Of a stretch of 64,000 nucleotides of DNA, positions 44,726-53,628 are shown piece by piece. How positions within the stretch are numbered: position 1 is the first letter of the stretch; every line of letters begins with the position of its first letter. Origin of the DNA: CAVPOO01 sp963707015 (lineage in GTDB: Bacteria; Pseudomonadota; Gammaproteobacteria; Thiohalobacterales; Thiohalobacteraceae); NCBI GenBank assembly GCA_963707015.1, contig CAVPOO010000013.1:62001-126000 (forward strand). The letters are read 5' to 3'. The notes beneath the pieces are model-generated. The model worked only from the letters and a program-made list of their open reading frames with translations. It did no database searches and was not told the origin of the DNA. The position numbers and the translations under genes were made by a program.

Positions 44726-45874
44726 TCAGACACCGAGTACGTCATAGATCACCGTGAGAAATGCCGTTGCAACCACGATGAGCAGGATACCGCTCACCAC
44801 GGCCGAGGTGGTTGCGGCACCGACCGCCGATGAGCTGCGGCCGCACTTGATCCCCTGGTAACAGCCGGCAATGGCGACCAGTACGCCATAGACGGCCGCA
44901 TTGATGATGCCGACGACAAAATGCCGGATGTGCACGGCTTCCTGCGTCCGGTGCAGATACTCCATCACCCCGATATCAAACGTGGTTACCGAGACGAACA
45001 ACCCGCCCAGGATGCCAAATAAATCGGAGTACAGACACAGCAGGGGCATCATCAGAATCAGCGCCAGCATGCGGGGCAGAACGAGGAAGTCCATGGAAGA
45101 GATACCCAGTGTTTCCAGGGCGTCGACCTCTTCGTTGACCTGCATGGTACCGAGCTGTGCGGCGAAGGCCGCGCCGGTGCGGCCCGCCATGATGATGCCG
45201 GTCATCATGGCGCCCATGGCGCGAGCCATTCCGATCCCGACCAGATCGGCGACGTACATCGTGGCGCCGAATTGTGCCAGCTGTGCGGCACCGATGTAGG
45301 CGAGGATCAAGCCAACCAGAAAGCTGATCAGCGCGACGATCGCCAGCGCCTGTGCGCCGGTCTGCTGAATAATCAGGATCAGGTCCGAGAGTCGAAACTG
45401 CGCCTTGCCAAGAAACAGACGCCCGAGGCTGAGGGTGGCATCACCCAGAAATGTCAGCGCCTTCGCGACCGACCCGGCGGCAGACGTCGCCTGGTTGCCC
45501 ACGCGGGCGAGAAATGGCACTTTCGTTGTTTCGCGTCTGGCACCCTTGCGTTCGGGTACCGCAGCGGCCAGATGCAGGAGGCGTTGCACGCCCTCGGGCA
45601 GCCCGGACTGATCGACGCTGATGTGCTTCTGGGCGGTGATGTCGGTCAGGCGAACCAGGAAAGTCAGCAGTGCGCTGTCCCAACCGGTCATGCCGCTGGT
45701 ATCGAACGTGATCTGCTGAACGTCAGAGTGGCTGTTGAGCTGGGACTCGAGTTCCGCGGAAGCGGGGAGCGAATGATGGGTCTGCCAACTGCCGGCGAGC
45801 CTGATCTGCAGGGTATCGGCCGCGGCGGGAACGAAGCTCAGTTGATACGCGTCGTCGGTGGCTTCGGCAGTCAT
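44726..45874 (-). CDS. mlaE: MlaE-like permease with N-terminal STAS domain
   Basis: 382 residues. The N-terminal ~110 residues form a STAS-like domain (VQQITFDTSGMTGWDSALLTFL), usually a separate gene (mlaB) in E. coli. The C-terminal ~250 residues are the MlaE permease with 5-6 helices and motifs GAQLAQFGATMYVADLVG and AGRTGAAFAAQLGTMQVNEE. First gene of an operon with mlaF, mlaD and the PqiC-like lipoprotein. No mlaC periplasmic shuttle is present; the lipoprotein may substitute. Confidence 0.93.
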   Translation of the reverse strand: MTAEATDDAYQLSFVPAAADTLQIRLAGSWQTHHSLPASAELESQLNSHSDVQQITFDTSGMTGWDSALLTFLVRLTDITAQKHISVDQSGLPEGVQRLLHLAAAVPERKGARRETTKVPFLARVGNQATSAAGSVAKALTFLGDATLSLGRLFLGKAQFRLSDLILIIQQTGAQALAIVALISFLVGLILAYIGAAQLAQFGATMYVADLVGIGMARAMGAMMTGIIMAGRTGAAFAAQLGTMQVNEEVDALETLGISSMDFLVLPRMLALILMMPLLCLYSDLFGILGGLFVSVTTFDIGVMEYLHRTQEAVHIRHFVVGIINAAVYGVLVAIAGCYQGIKCGRSSSAVGAATTSAVVSGILLIVVATAFLTVIYDVLGV

Positions 45875-46084
45875 CAGGACTGTGTCTGCGGGCAGTTCGG
45901 ATTTGTTAAGGCGAATCAGTTTATAAACGGAAGAACTTTATGGCGTTTCTATCAATTTATGGATTGCAGGTCAAACTGTGTGGGACATTTCGGGCGTGAA
46001 AATGGCTGCGGAACGCAATTCAGTAGAAGGGGGTGAGGAGTGAACGGGAAGCTTTCCTGCGAGAATGACCATAGCGTCAGGTAA

Positions 46085-46112
46085 AACAACGGCGTCCGAA
46101 GACGCCGTTGTT
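46085..46112 (-). terminator. intrinsic terminator of VPxPA-CTERM gene
   Basis: 12-bp perfect stem AACAACGGCGTC (46085-46096) with GACGCCGTTGTT (46101-46112) and tetraloop, then TTTT on the minus strand. It lies 28 bp past the stop at 46141. Confidence 0.9.
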
Positions 46113-46140
46113 CTGAGGAGAGGAAGGCTGTACCGTCTCT

Positions 46141-46821
46141 TTAAGATAACCTTTTGCGCCGTGCAACAGCGGCAAGGCCAAGCATCCCTGAGCCGAACAA
46201 CCAGACGGCCGCTGGGATAGGCACAAGGGTTTGGCCTCCAAACCAGGCACTTGTGACGCTGGAGCCATCCACCGTGAAGCCAGCCACGTGTGCAGCGAAG
46301 AATTGATTACCCTGCGCCGGGGGGTTCTGGCTGTTACCTGGATTGCCAGAGAGGTCGACATAACTCGCTATCGAGTCTCCGGCGACGTCAATGGTAAAGA
46401 CGAGCGGATCCTGCCGACTTGACCCCCCATCGGTCACCTCGACGTCAAAGCGGCCGAAGCCATCAAGCTGATTGGGTGGTGGGGCCACGTTGGCAGACCA
46501 GCCTGAGGGTAACCCCCACGAGGCATTGGGGCTGTCAGGCAACGAAGTGGAGTCAGCAATGTTGAATCCAAAAGTTTGGATTCCAAAGTTCGTACCCGGG
46601 TTGAAAGCGCCGCCCACCGTAGCGACGGTAAAGGTGATTATATCGTCGCCGCTCGCTCCCGTCCCTCCCATATCATCGATCGTTACCGTTAGATAATTGG
46701 TGCCATCCGGAAGCGCCGCCTCATTGGATTGGTCTAAAAAGTATGAAACTGAATTGGCGTACACCGTCCCGGACAGTAACGGCGCGGCCAAAATCAACGC
46801 TATTCGCGAGTGTACGAGCAT
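46141..46821 (-). CDS. secreted VPxPA-CTERM sorting-domain protein
   Basis: 226 residues from ATG 46819-46821 (Shine-Dalgarno GGAGGAG). Signal peptide IALILAAPLLSGTVYA; mature domain Gly/Ser/Asp-rich and beta-sandwich-like, without recognised family. The C-terminus VPIPAAVWLFGSGMLGL followed by AAVARRKRLS is the tripartite VPxPA motif, hydrophobic helix and basic tail of the VPLPA variant of PEP-CTERM. Known: such proteins are processed by an exosortase and often anchored to exopolysaccharide. No exosortase in the window. A sigma-54-like promoter lies upstream. Confidence 0.9.
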   Translation of the reverse strand: MLVHSRIALILAAPLLSGTVYANSVSYFLDQSNEAALPDGTNYLTVTIDDMGGTGASGDDIITFTVATVGGAFNPGTNFGIQTFGFNIADSTSLPDSPNASWGLPSGWSANVAPPPNQLDGFGRFDVEVTDGGSSRQDPLVFTIDVAGDSIASYVDLSGNPGNSQNPPAQGNQFFAAHVAGFTVDGSSVTSAWFGGQTLVPIPAAVWLFGSGMLGLAAVARRKRLS

Positions 46822-46932
46822 CTGATTTTCTCCTCCATCTAGTGCCGCCTTATTTTGGCGACATCTCAATTTTTCGTTGCCCCGTGAAAATGACCACCAT
46901 CGCGGGACGGTGTTCCAATACGCCTGAACCAG

Positions 46933-46950
46933 ATGCAAATTCCGCGCCAA
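46933..46950 (-). promoter_or_regulatory. sigma-54-like promoter upstream of VPxPA-CTERM gene
   Basis: On the minus strand TTGGCGCG-GAAT-TTGCAT: GG and GC are separated by exactly 10 bp, as required at -24/-12, with one change from the TGGCAC-N5-TTGC consensus. It lies 112-129 bp upstream of the ATG. Overlaps a CGCCAAA-N6-TTTGGCG dyad (46945-46964). Otherwise nothing is recognised in 46822-47263. Confidence 0.55.
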
Positions 46951-47263
46951 AGAATAATTTGGCGAATAAACATCAGGTTAACAGTGCTCACTAGTTGGTT
47001 TGTTCAGCAAGTGAAAGATTTCTCGACAGGCTTCGTGCAAGTTCCCTCCCTCACGACTTGACAAAAATTCATTCCTGTCAATGGGTAAAAGCAATAATTT
47101 CGCTTCATGGGGAAGCTGTAAAATCTGACGACAGAAACCCTGAGTTTTCGGCTCGAGCGTGCGCTATTTTCGCTCCTGTTGACCCTCAGGCGCCTCAAGC
47201 GACTTCCGGATCGACGGAAAAGAGGCCAGTTGGCCCACGTCACTCCGGTTATTGTCAGGTACC

Positions 47264-48478
47264 TCAGCCTGCCAGCAGTTGGAACAGTATGAGGCCGAGG
47301 CTGGCGCCGAGTCCGAAGAGGGGGACCCAGCGCGGGAAGACCCGTATGCCTTTCGGGTGCGGGTCGCGTTGTTTGATTCGCCACAGGGAGAGATTTACCA
47401 GGCAGAAAACGCCGAGGACCAGGAAGCTGGTGGCCTGCGCGAGTGTCACCAGGGGCAGCCAGAGGGCCAGTACCCAGATGACGCCTGTGGTGATTGCCGT
47501 GGAGACAAGGGGAGTGCGGGTTTTTCCATAGACCTTGCCCAGCACCTTCGGCAGCCAGCCCTGGCGGCTCATGCCGTAGAGGATGCGTGAGCCCATGATG
47601 ATCTGAATGAGGGCACCATTGATGACGGCGAGCATGCTGATGATGCTGAGGACTACCGGCCGCCTGCCCGTTGCCTGCTCATAGATTTCGGCCAGGGGGG
47701 CATCGCTCTTCGCAAGCTGCTCCGGTGGTACGGAGAGGACGGCGACCAGGGTGACGGCGGCGTAGAGCAGGGTCGTCACTAACAGGGCGAGCAGGATTGC
47801 GAGCGGCAGGTTGCGGGCCGGATCCTTGACTTCCTCGGCGACATTGACCATGTCCTCGAAGCCGATGAAGGCGTAGAAGGCGAGAAAGGCACCGATCATG
47901 ATGCCCTGCCAGGCGGCTGTGTCGGCAGAGGGTAGCAACGCCGGTAGACGTTCGGGGAGACTGTGCAGACTGTCACCCGCCACGAAGAGCACCAGCCCGA
48001 GTCCGAACACTTCAACGATCGCCAGCAGCGCCGCAAACCCGACCGACTCGACTATACCCCAGGCGGCGAGACTCCCCAGGGCGGCAATCAGCAGCGTGAT
48101 GGCCGTGGCATCCGGCAGTTCGAGCAGCACATGCAGGTAGCCGACGAAACCGCGGCTCATGGCCGCTGCCGATACAGCGCCCATCAGGACGATCAGCAGT
48201 CCGACGACGATCGCCAGCAGCCGCGAATCCAGCCCCTTACGGACATAGACTGCCTCACCGGCGCTGAGCGGATAGCGGGCGGCAAGTTCGGCGTAGGTGA
48301 ATGCGGTAAACGCGGCGACTACCGAGGCGACCAGGAAGGACAGCGGTGCATACATCCCGGCGTAGCCGGCAACCTTGCCGATCAGCACGTAGATGCCGGC
48401 GCCGAGGATATTGCCTACCCCGTAGAACACCAGCAGCCACAGGGAGAGTCCGCGTTTGAGTTCGGGCGGCTGGGTCAT
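47264..48478 (-). CDS. APC-family amino acid permease
   Basis: 404 residues, about 12 membrane helices. The APC signature GVGNILGAGIYVLIGKVAGYAG (positions about 20-41, helix 1 substrate/Na+ break GxGIY) is present, along with FIGFEDMVNVAEEVKDPARN in helix 6. Similar to cationic or broad-range amino-acid permeases such as YhdG. The substrate cannot be read from sequence. Isolated between the CTERM gene and the ATPase. Confidence 0.92.
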   Translation of the reverse strand: MTQPPELKRGLSLWLLVFYGVGNILGAGIYVLIGKVAGYAGMYAPLSFLVASVVAAFTAFTYAELAARYPLSAGEAVYVRKGLDSRLLAIVVGLLIVLMGAVSAAAMSRGFVGYLHVLLELPDATAITLLIAALGSLAAWGIVESVGFAALLAIVEVFGLGLVLFVAGDSLHSLPERLPALLPSADTAAWQGIMIGAFLAFYAFIGFEDMVNVAEEVKDPARNLPLAILLALLVTTLLYAAVTLVAVLSVPPEQLAKSDAPLAEIYEQATGRRPVVLSIISMLAVINGALIQIIMGSRILYGMSRQGWLPKVLGKVYGKTRTPLVSTAITTGVIWVLALWLPLVTLAQATSFLVLGVFCLVNLSLWRIKQRDPHPKGIRVFPRWVPLFGLGASLGLILFQLLAG

Positions 48479-48510
48479 TCGCGCAGGGCTGAGTGTACCT
48501 TGCAGGCAGC

Positions 48511-48948
48511 CTATTCGGATTGCGTCCCGAATGACGCCAGGCTCGAATCCTTGTTGGCGGCGGGCGGTGTCGATGCAACCGTGCTGTCGTCTGGCGCGAA
48601 CAACTGCTCACGTCCCAACCAGAGCAAGACGCCGAGCATGATGACAAGCAGGAGAGTAATGGTATCAAGCACGCGCGCCCGGTGCCGTTGCTGCCGGGCG
48701 CGCAGGTTCTTTTCAACAGCCATCGCCGTCGGCGCTGGCCTTACAGGCGTCGTCAGGACCGGCAGCGATATCGCGGTCGCGTCATGCCAGCTCGGGCCCT
48801 CCCCCAGGCGTGCTGGGCGCCGCGTGTTCGGCGTCTGCATGAGTACCGGTTGCGGCGCCTGCCACATACCCTCCGCAAGCCCGGCATTCTGTCGGTCTGA
48901 TCCAACCACATTGATAATGGCGGAGTTGATCAGGGGGCTGGCCTCCAT
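48511..48948 (-). pseudogene. C-terminal part of the GspA/ExeA-like ATPase, out of frame
   Basis: 145 residues from MEASPLINSAIINVVG. In GspA/ExeA-type ATPases this sequence directly follows the segment CDTALVYGY, which ends in the other frame in the gene immediately upstream. A single missing base near 48961-48966 (GATACCGC-CTGG) separates the halves. The part carries a membrane helix (VLDTITLLLVIMLGVLLWL) and a short periplasmic tail. If the frameshift is real the ATPase is truncated; if a sequencing error, one ~395-residue protein is encoded. Confidence 0.78.
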
Positions 48949-49682
48949 GTAACCGTAGACCAGGCGGTATCACACAGCAGGCTGATGATTCTCGGGATGC
49001 CGCCACTCTGCTGGAAGACGGCCTCGAGGGCGGCATCGGTAAAGAGTTTCGGATCGCCACCGGCTTGATGTATACGATGGGTGATCAAGGCACGTGTTTC
49101 CTCGTAATCCAGAGCGTTGAGGTGGTGGTCGATGCCGATGCTGCGCACAAACTGCTCGAGATCGGGATCTGCGAGGGTGTCGCGCACTTGCTTCTGTCCA
49201 AACAGGAAGAGCTGAAAAGGGAGGTGTTTTCGCCGCGCCACCTGTGCGAGGTGATGCAGCGCTTTGAAGGCTGCGACGGAGAGCCCCTGGGCCTCGTCGA
49301 TAAGGAGAACCGTGCGTTTGCGCCGCTTCTTCTGTTGCCGCAGGAAAGTGATCAATGACTGGAATAACTGATCGCCGTCACCGGTGTCCGCGTCCAGTCC
49401 AAAGGCGCGCAGGATCCAGCTCGGGCGCTCGTCGAACGCATCATTGGCATTGGGGATATGTCCCACGGATAAGGCATCACCCAGGGCTTCCCGGAGTTTG
49501 AGCTTCAGAGTGGTCTTGCCGGCACCAATCTCACCGGTCATCAGACAGACGCGCTTTTTCTGTTTGACCGCCCTTTGCAGCGCGTCGAGTGCCGCCCGGT
49601 GTGCCTTGCTCAAGTACATCAGACCAGGGTCGGGAAGCAGCGAGAATGGCCGCCGGCTGAAGCCGTAGAACTCTTCGTACAT
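48930..49682 (-). CDS. GspA/ExeA-like AAA ATPase, N-terminal portion
   Basis: 250 residues. Starts MYEEFYGFSRRPFSLLPDP, the family's hallmark N-terminus. Walker A GEIGAGKTT (about 50-58), Walker B TVLLIDEAQGLS (about 125-136), then the ATPase lid SGGIPRIISLLCDTA. The last 10 residues (WSTVTWRPAP) are out-of-frame sequence caused by a one-base loss; the true continuation is at 48511-48948. Known: ExeA/GspA aids type II secretion, and homologues are linked to PEP-CTERM/exosortase clusters, consistent with the CTERM genes on both sides. Confidence 0.88.
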   Translation of the reverse strand: MYEEFYGFSRRPFSLLPDPGLMYLSKAHRAALDALQRAVKQKKRVCLMTGEIGAGKTTLKLKLREALGDALSVGHIPNANDAFDERPSWILRAFGLDADTGDGDQLFQSLITFLRQQKKRRKRTVLLIDEAQGLSVAAFKALHHLAQVARRKHLPFQLFLFGQKQVRDTLADPDLEQFVRSIGIDHHLNALDYEETRALITHRIHQAGGDPKLFTDAALEAVFQQSGGIPRIISLLCDTAWSTVTWRPAP

Positions 49683-49840
49683 CGCCTACTCGTCCGATGC
49701 GCAAATCATTGATATGAGGGAAGACATCATGCCTCTCATCCGGCGAGTCTAGTGGAAAACCGTGCATTCTACCGAATGTTGCGGACCGCTGGGATTTCGC
49801 TGGGGAACGAAACAGACGGAATCGCGTGAAAAGGGCGTGA

Positions 49841-50023
49841 CACAGAATCCAGGACATGACACAGAATCCAGAATACAGAATACAGAATACAGGCGTCAGG
49901 CGTCAGGCGTCAGGCGTCAGGCGTCAGGCGTCAGGCTCAGGCTCAGGCGTCAGGCGCCAGGCGCCAGGCGCCAGAATCTCCGGGTCAGTACAGTCTGATA
50001 CGGTTCTGGATTCTTAGTTCTGG
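49841..50023. repeat. heptamer array R4 (CAGGCGT) with CAGAATN border units
   Basis: Starts with CAGAATC and CAGAATA units (49841-49889), then six CAGGCGT copies from 49890, two 6-bp CAGGCT units and CAGGCGC copies. An AGAATCCAG word at the left recurs inverted as CTGGATTCT around 50006-50014. It sits between the ATPase start and the PEP-CTERM gene's 3' end. Same unit logic as the other arrays, with C instead of A at position 5. Confidence 0.93.
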
Positions 50024-50043
50024 GGTTTTCTAATATTTTCCAC

Positions 50044-50556
50044 TCAGGAGGTCCGGTACCGCGCGAGGACGATACAGGCGAGCCCCAGAGCGAAGAGCGC
50101 GAGTGTCGCCGGTTCCGGCAGAAACGAAAGCGGTACGTTGAGGATAGGCCCGTTGGAGGCATAAAGTTCCCTTGGCGGGGGCAGGGGTAAATTCTCGGTT
50201 TGCGGCTTGTTCTCCCACAGCAGGCTGATCAGCGTGGCTTCCAGTTCCCGGCGGAAGGCCTCGGTTTCGCTGACTGGGTGCAGGATGGTGGCGGGCCCGT
50301 CTGAAACCGTGACCATGATGGTCACTACGCCCTCATCATCTTCGACCTCCTCGAGCGAAAAGGTGTACTGACCGCGGAGTTCGCCAACAGTACCTGCCGG
50401 GTCCGTGGATTCGCGACCTGACACGGGCGCGGCGTGATCCGGTGAGCCCGTTTCTGACCCCGCCTTTAGCGGAGTGCACCAAACCAGAATCAGTACGACA
50501 AACAACGACACAGGGAAACCCCGAAGCTTCTTCTTTTCATTATTGGAGTGCGTCAT
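50044..50556 (-). CDS. secreted PEP-CTERM protein
   Basis: 170 residues. Signal peptide GFPVSLFVVLILVWCTPLKAG; a short mature part with acidic, Glu-rich stretch SLEEVEDDEGVVTI; C-terminal LPEPATLALFALGLACIVLARYRTS comprises the classical PEP motif, a hydrophobic helix and a basic tail. No recognised catalytic domain. Known: exosortase removes the tail and releases or anchors the protein. A candidate sigma-54 promoter is at 50662-50676. Confidence 0.88.
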   Translation of the reverse strand: MTHSNNEKKKLRGFPVSLFVVLILVWCTPLKAGSETGSPDHAAPVSGRESTDPAGTVGELRGQYTFSLEEVEDDEGVVTIMVTVSDGPATILHPVSETEAFRRELEATLISLLWENKPQTENLPLPPPRELYASNGPILNVPLSFLPEPATLALFALGLACIVLARYRTS

Positions 50557-50661
50557 GGCAGCGGCCTCTTGTCAGTGACAGGGCTCTGCTTATGCCTCGC
50601 AACCAAGGAAGTGATGTTGCGAAGAGTCCTGTCTTTATTGTTATTGCCTGACTAAACCGCG

Positions 50662-50676
50662 GCAATTCGCATGCCA
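50662..50676 (-). promoter_or_regulatory. sigma-54-like promoter upstream of PEP-CTERM gene
   Basis: Minus strand TGGCATG-CGAA-TTGC; GG to GC spacing is 10 bp, one change from TGGCACG-N4-TTGC. It is 106-120 bp upstream of the ATG at 50554-50556. Its distance to the start is almost the same as for the VPxPA-CTERM gene at 46141. Confidence 0.55.
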
Positions 50677-50808
50677 CGAAAACAATTCTTTATATTACAG
50701 TGTGATGCAGAGAGTCTGCCAGAAGACGTTGAGAGGATTGTAAAGAATGCTGACAAGTGCCGTTGGGAGAAAACGGCAGGGCTTAGCCGTAAGGCATTGA
50801 AATACTGA
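50671..50808 (+). CDS. possible small protein (45 aa), unrecognised
   Basis: ATG-started frame MPRKQFFILQCDAESLPEDV ending RKALKY at 50808. Charged and helical in character with two cysteines, but no Shine-Dalgarno and overlap with the sigma-54-like site on the other strand. The rest of 50557-50890 shows nothing else apart from a weak hairpin. Weak support. Confidence 0.22.
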   Translation: MPRKQFFILQCDAESLPEDVERIVKNADKCRWEKTAGLSRKALKY

Positions 50809-50890
50809 CGAGTATTTTGAGGTCGCGGCTCGCAGGCGCTACGTAAGTTATGTCGACAGGCAGGCGGGGTGTAGCGATCGCCGGTCCATC

Positions 50891-52336
50891 TTACGGCATG
50901 CGGCGCCTGCCGAGGTGAATGGCGCGACCAGCGACGGCGAGTGCCGCTTCATGGAGGGCCTCGGAGAGCGTGGGGTGTGCATGGATAGTGCGCGCGATAT
51001 CTTCGCTGCTGGCGGAGAACTCCATGGCCAACACCGCTTCGGCAATGAGTTCTGACGCCCATGGTCCGAGGATGTGCACGCCCAGAATCTGGTCGGTTTC
51101 GGCATCCGCGATGATCTTGGCCATACCTTGTGGCGCCTCCATCGCATGGGCGCGCCCGGAGGCAGCGAAGGGAAACATCCCGGTACGGATCGAGTTGCCG
51201 AGTGTGCGGAGTTCCTGCTCGGTTTGCCCTACCCAGGCAATCTCGGGAAAGGTATAGACGATGGATGGGATACGGTTCCCGTGGACGGAGATTTCCCGGC
51301 CGGCGGCAATCGATTCGGCGACGGCGACGCCTTCCTCCGCGCCCTTGTGCGCCAGCATGGGACCGCGTACCAGGTCACCGACGGCATAAACGCCCGGCAG
51401 GTTGGTCATGCAGTACTCGTCGACGTGAACGTATCCGCGTTCATCCAGAAGCAGATTACACTCCGGTGCGAAGAGGTTCTGGGATCGTGGCTTGCGTCCA
51501 ACCGCCACAATCAGACGGTCGACGGTCAATGCCTGTTCGTCTTCTCCGTGCACGTAATGCACGCGTACTTCTGCGGCGCTAAGCTGTGTCGAAACGACGC
51601 GCGTCGCAAGGCGAATCTGCAGTCCCTGTTGCGTAAACTGTTTGAATGCCGCAGCCGAAATCTGTTCATCAACCATCGGCAGGAAACTGTCCTGCGCTTC
51701 GAGCAATATGACCTCGGCACCCAGCCGACGCCACACACTTCCCAGTTCCAGACCGATTACACCGGCGCCTATGACGCCCAGCCTCTGTGGTATTTCAGGG
51801 AGCTCCAGCGCTCCAGTCGAATCGATTATGCGCTCGCCATCGAGCGGGGCAGCATCGAGTTCCACCGGCTGCGAACCGCTGGCAAGAATAATATTGCTGG
51901 CATCCAGGGTCTCGGGGTTACGACCGGACTCATGCGGGGTGAAGCGGACACGCTTGTTGTCCAGCAGGCAGCCGTGACCCTTGAGCCATGTGATGTCGTT
52001 AGCCTGGAACAGTGTGGCGATTCCCTTGGTCAGCGTGCCGACGACACGCTGCTTGCGCGCCATCATGGTCGCGATATCGATGGTCACGTTGTCGCTGCGA
52101 ATGCCATGCTCGGCACATTCATGCAGGGACCGGTAATAAAGCTCGGAGGAATCGAGCAGGGCCTTTGACGGAATACAGCCTGCGTTGAGGCAGGTGCCCC
52201 CGAGCACCGGTGATCCCTGGGCATCGAGCCAGTCATCGATCACTGCGGTATGCAATCCCAGTTGTGCACACCGGATTGCCGCTACATAGCCTGCCGGTCC
52301 GGCACCGATAACGATCACATCATAGGATTCGGTCAT
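50891..52336 (-). CDS. lpd: dihydrolipoamide dehydrogenase (E3)
   Basis: 481 residues. FAD-binding VIGAGPAGYVAAIRCAQLG, redox disulfide GGTCLNAGCIPSK (Cys pair about residues 48/53), NAD-binding GVIGAGVIGLELGSVW and the C-terminal His-Glu catalytic pair in IHAHPTLSEALHEAAL. Known: reoxidises lipoyl groups of the 2-oxoglutarate dehydrogenase complex with NAD. Three bases after the sucB stop, so it is the last gene of sucA-sucB-lpd. Confidence 0.96.
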   Translation of the reverse strand: MTESYDVIVIGAGPAGYVAAIRCAQLGLHTAVIDDWLDAQGSPVLGGTCLNAGCIPSKALLDSSELYYRSLHECAEHGIRSDNVTIDIATMMARKQRVVGTLTKGIATLFQANDITWLKGHGCLLDNKRVRFTPHESGRNPETLDASNIILASGSQPVELDAAPLDGERIIDSTGALELPEIPQRLGVIGAGVIGLELGSVWRRLGAEVILLEAQDSFLPMVDEQISAAAFKQFTQQGLQIRLATRVVSTQLSAAEVRVHYVHGEDEQALTVDRLIVAVGRKPRSQNLFAPECNLLLDERGYVHVDEYCMTNLPGVYAVGDLVRGPMLAHKGAEEGVAVAESIAAGREISVHGNRIPSIVYTFPEIAWVGQTEQELRTLGNSIRTGMFPFAASGRAHAMEAPQGMAKIIADAETDQILGVHILGPWASELIAEAVLAMEFSASSEDIARTIHAHPTLSEALHEAALAVAGRAIHLGRRRMP

Positions 52337-52339
52337 CGT

Positions 52340-53602
52340 TCAGATGTCCAGCAACAGCCGTGCGGGGTCTTCCAGCACTTCCTTGATCGCAACGAGAAAC
52401 TGCACCGCGTCTTTGCCGTCAATAATGCGATGGTCATAGGTCAGCGCCAGGTACATCATAGGGCGGATGCGCACCTCTCCTGCCTCGGCGACGGGGCGCT
52501 GCTCGATCTTGTGCATACCCAGTATTGCGCTCTGTGGCGGATTCAGAATTGGTGTCGACAACAGGGAACCATATACGCCTCCGTTGCTGATGGTGAAGGT
52601 TCCGCCACTCAGTTCTTCGATTGCCAGCCTGCCCTCGTGTGCACGCTCGGAAAAATCGGCGATGCGCTGTTCGATCTCGGCGAACCCGAGCGTGTCCGCG
52701 TTGCGCAGCGTCGGTACAACGAGACCTCGCGGCGATGCCACCGCTATGCCGATATTGTAGAAATCATGATACAGGATATCGTTGTCCTCGAGCGAGGCGT
52801 TGAGCAGCGGGAAGCGCCGCAAGGCCTCGACACTCGCCCTGACGAAGAAGGACATCAGTCCCAGTTTCACCCCGTGGCGTGCTTCGAACGGGTCGCGATA
52901 ACGGTTGCGCAGATCGAATACCGCTTGCATGTTGACTTCGTTGAAGGTGGTCAGGGCTGCGGTTGTCTGCTGGGATTGCAGTAAGCGTTCCGCAACGCGC
53001 ATCCGCAGTCGACTCATGGGAACCCGCCGTACGCCTTGATCCGCCTGCACGTCGATGACAGGTGCGGGCGGGATTTCCGGGGCAGGCTCCGGCGATACGG
53101 CTGCTACCACTCGCGGCGCCTGTTCCGCGCGGTCATCAAGATAATGAAGTACGTCTGCCTTGGTGAGACGCCCATTCTTGCCGGTGGCCGCAATCGCAGC
53201 GGGGTCAAGCCGGTATTCGCTAACGAGATGGCGTACCGCAGGGCTGAGTTCTGTGACTGTCTCCACCGGCGGCGCCACTCGGGTGCCGGTGCTCGTCATT
53301 GGCACGACATTTTCCCGGTGCTGTGACGGCTCGGAAACAGCGTTCACCTCGTCAGCCAGTGCTGCGACTGGCTCAATGACAGCGATCACCTCGTTACTGC
53401 CTACGGTGGCGCCGTTGTCCCTGCGCACATCCGTGAGCACACCATCACCCGGCGCTGGTACCTCGAATACAACCTTGTCCGTCTCGATGTCGACCAGCGT
53501 TTCGTCGCGGTGTACCGGGTCACCCGGCTTCTTGTGCCAGGTGATAAGGGTAGCGTCGCTGACTGACTCGGGCAGTGTTGGCACCCGTACTTCAATTCCC
53601 AT
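52340..53602 (-). CDS. sucB: dihydrolipoyl succinyltransferase (E2 of OGDH)
   Basis: 420 residues from ATG 53600-53602 (SD GGAGA). Lipoyl domain with the lysine in ETDKVVFEVPAP, a peripheral-subunit binding domain SPAVRHLVSEYRLDPAAI near 115-155, and the catalytic core ending LTYDHRIIDGKDAVQFL (His-x3-Asp motif). Known: transfers the succinyl group to CoA. Middle gene of the sucA-sucB-lpd operon, 26 bp after sucA. Confidence 0.96.
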   Translation of the reverse strand: MGIEVRVPTLPESVSDATLITWHKKPGDPVHRDETLVDIETDKVVFEVPAPGDGVLTDVRRDNGATVGSNEVIAVIEPVAALADEVNAVSEPSQHRENVVPMTSTGTRVAPPVETVTELSPAVRHLVSEYRLDPAAIAATGKNGRLTKADVLHYLDDRAEQAPRVVAAVSPEPAPEIPPAPVIDVQADQGVRRVPMSRLRMRVAERLLQSQQTTAALTTFNEVNMQAVFDLRNRYRDPFEARHGVKLGLMSFFVRASVEALRRFPLLNASLEDNDILYHDFYNIGIAVASPRGLVVPTLRNADTLGFAEIEQRIADFSERAHEGRLAIEELSGGTFTISNGGVYGSLLSTPILNPPQSAILGMHKIEQRPVAEAGEVRIRPMMYLALTYDHRIIDGKDAVQFLVAIKEVLEDPARLLLDI

Positions 53603-53628
53603 CTGTTGGTCTCCGTTTTTTGTCGCTG

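Noticed and set aside
50741..50790. Terminator for lpd-side or PEP-CTERM transcripts (TGCCGTT...AACGGCA)
   Set aside because: Stem of only seven bp with no T-run in either direction.
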